DNA of 15,509 bases from Halieaceae bacterium (GTDB taxonomy: Bacteria; Pseudomonadota; Gammaproteobacteria; Pseudomonadales; Halieaceae), in the NCBI GenBank assembly GCA_003331685.1, contig QOPK01000035.1:1-15509 (forward strand), read 5' to 3'. The translations under genes were made by a program, and so were the position numbers. Within the stretch, counting starts at the first letter, position 1, and every line of letters starts with the position of its first letter. The notes beneath the pieces are model-generated. The model was given only the letters and a program-made list of their open reading frames with translations, was not told the origin of the DNA and searched no databases. This document shows, piece by piece, positions 14,898 to 15,509 of the stretch.

Positions 14898-15509
14898 TCA
14901 GTTTCGCGCTTCGACGTCGTAGGCTTTTAAGGTACCGTCGTTGGTGTAGATAAACAGCCGGTTGCCCCGCGCGATCATGTCGGCTCGCGCGCCCTTTGAA
15001 TCGACCTTAGTACGGCCAACAATTTCTCCATCGACCTGCGATAGCAGATGCAGATACCCCTCGAAATCAACCGTTGCCACATAGCTGTTGACCGGCGTCG
15101 GTCGCGACAACTCGCGGAAACCCAGATCGATATTCTGCCAGCGAACTCCTTGCCCATTGCGCAGGAAGGCACTCACGGTGCCATCGTCGTCAGCGACGTA
15201 CACGTTGCCGAAGCCCACACCCACTCCCGATACCGACGATACGTTGCGCTGCCATAGCCGCCGACCGGAACGCGTGTCGATAGCTGCCAAGCGACCTTGA
15301 TAGCTCGCGACATACAGTTCGCTGCCCTGAAGCGCCATGGAACCATCGATATCAACAATGCGTTCGATTTCAGATCGGCCCTGCGGAATCGCCACCCGGG
15401 ACTCCCAAGCCACATTGCCAGAGCGCAGATTGATGGCGACCACCTTGCCATCGGCGAATCCGGCGATGGCGTTATCGCCGAGAATCATCGGCGTACCGGT
15501 ACCCCGCAG
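14898..15509 (-). CDS. bamB: Outer-membrane assembly lipoprotein BamB, C-terminal part (5' end outside window)
   Basis: 203 residues are visible and the frame is open through the window edge, so the lipoprotein signal and the first propeller blades are missing; an in-frame Met at 15488 is internal. BamB is an eight-bladed beta-propeller lipoprotein in the periplasm that helps the BAM complex insert barrel proteins. Repeated blade motifs are visible: [19 protein letters not shown], then [20 protein letters not shown], then [27 protein letters not shown] and NDGTLKAY at the end. The order of blades and the VDSKG segment match the C-terminal half of E. coli BamB. The gene precedes der by 4 nt, the conserved arrangement. 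Confidence 0.95.
   Translation of the reverse strand: MRGTGTPMILGDNAIAGFADGKVVAINLRSGNVAWESRVAIPQGRSEIERIVDIDGSMALQGSELYVASYQGRLAAIDTRSGRRLWQRNVSSVSGVGVGFGNVYVADDDGTVSAFLRNGQGVRWQNIDLGFRELSRPTPVNSYVATVDFEGYLHLLSQVDGEIVGRTKVDSKGARADMIARGNRLFIYTNDGTLKAYDVEARN

Overview
The window reads as core chromosome of a marine-type gammaproteobacterium, with moderately high GC and tightly packed genes. Three things point there: bamB followed by der, as in the gammaproteobacterial hisS-yfgM-bamB-der neighbourhood; a long-form (531-residue) isocitrate lyase of the Pseudomonas type; and a vitamin B12 salvage operon built around a TonB-dependent receptor. A Halieaceae/OM60-like or related oligotroph is my inference; nothing here fixes the genus. 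I see no tRNA, rRNA, CRISPR array, insertion sequence, phage gene or integration scar.

Layout, left to right. (1) Positions 1-1594, plus strand: the tail of a glyoxalase/VOC-fold protein, then a DUF481-type outer-membrane barrel protein. (2) Positions 1643-5022, minus strand, read right to left: a DUF501 protein, an AroG-type DAHP synthase and a large MscS-family channel. The last two are 4 nt apart. (3) Positions 5038-8603, plus strand: a B12 salvage operon. It has a promoter, a cobalamin riboswitch, a long leader that can fold over the Shine-Dalgarno, then btuB, a corrinoid adenosyltransferase (cobO/btuR) and an unrecognised multi-pass membrane protein. (4) Positions 8600-9942, minus strand: an HxlR-type regulator coupled by an ATGA overlap to a class II aldolase/adducin-fold protein. 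(5) Positions 9979-11624, minus strand: isocitrate lyase with a strong UUCG-loop terminator. (6) Positions 11861-13458, plus strand: purE-purK, overlapping by one base. (7) Positions 13466-15509, minus strand: bamB (cut by the window edge) followed by der.

The most coherent and interesting unit is the B12 operon. BtuB would bring cobalamin across the outer membrane, the third gene is a candidate inner-membrane step, and CobO would adenosylate the corrinoid inside the cell. No BtuCDF genes lie next to it. The leader has a self-consistent switching model: an aptamer segment (5111-5117) is perfectly complementary to a segment (5290-5296) that can otherwise sequester the btuB ribosome binding site. 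The other units are ordinary housekeeping metabolism (aromatic amino acids, glyoxylate shunt, purines) and envelope or ribosome assembly.
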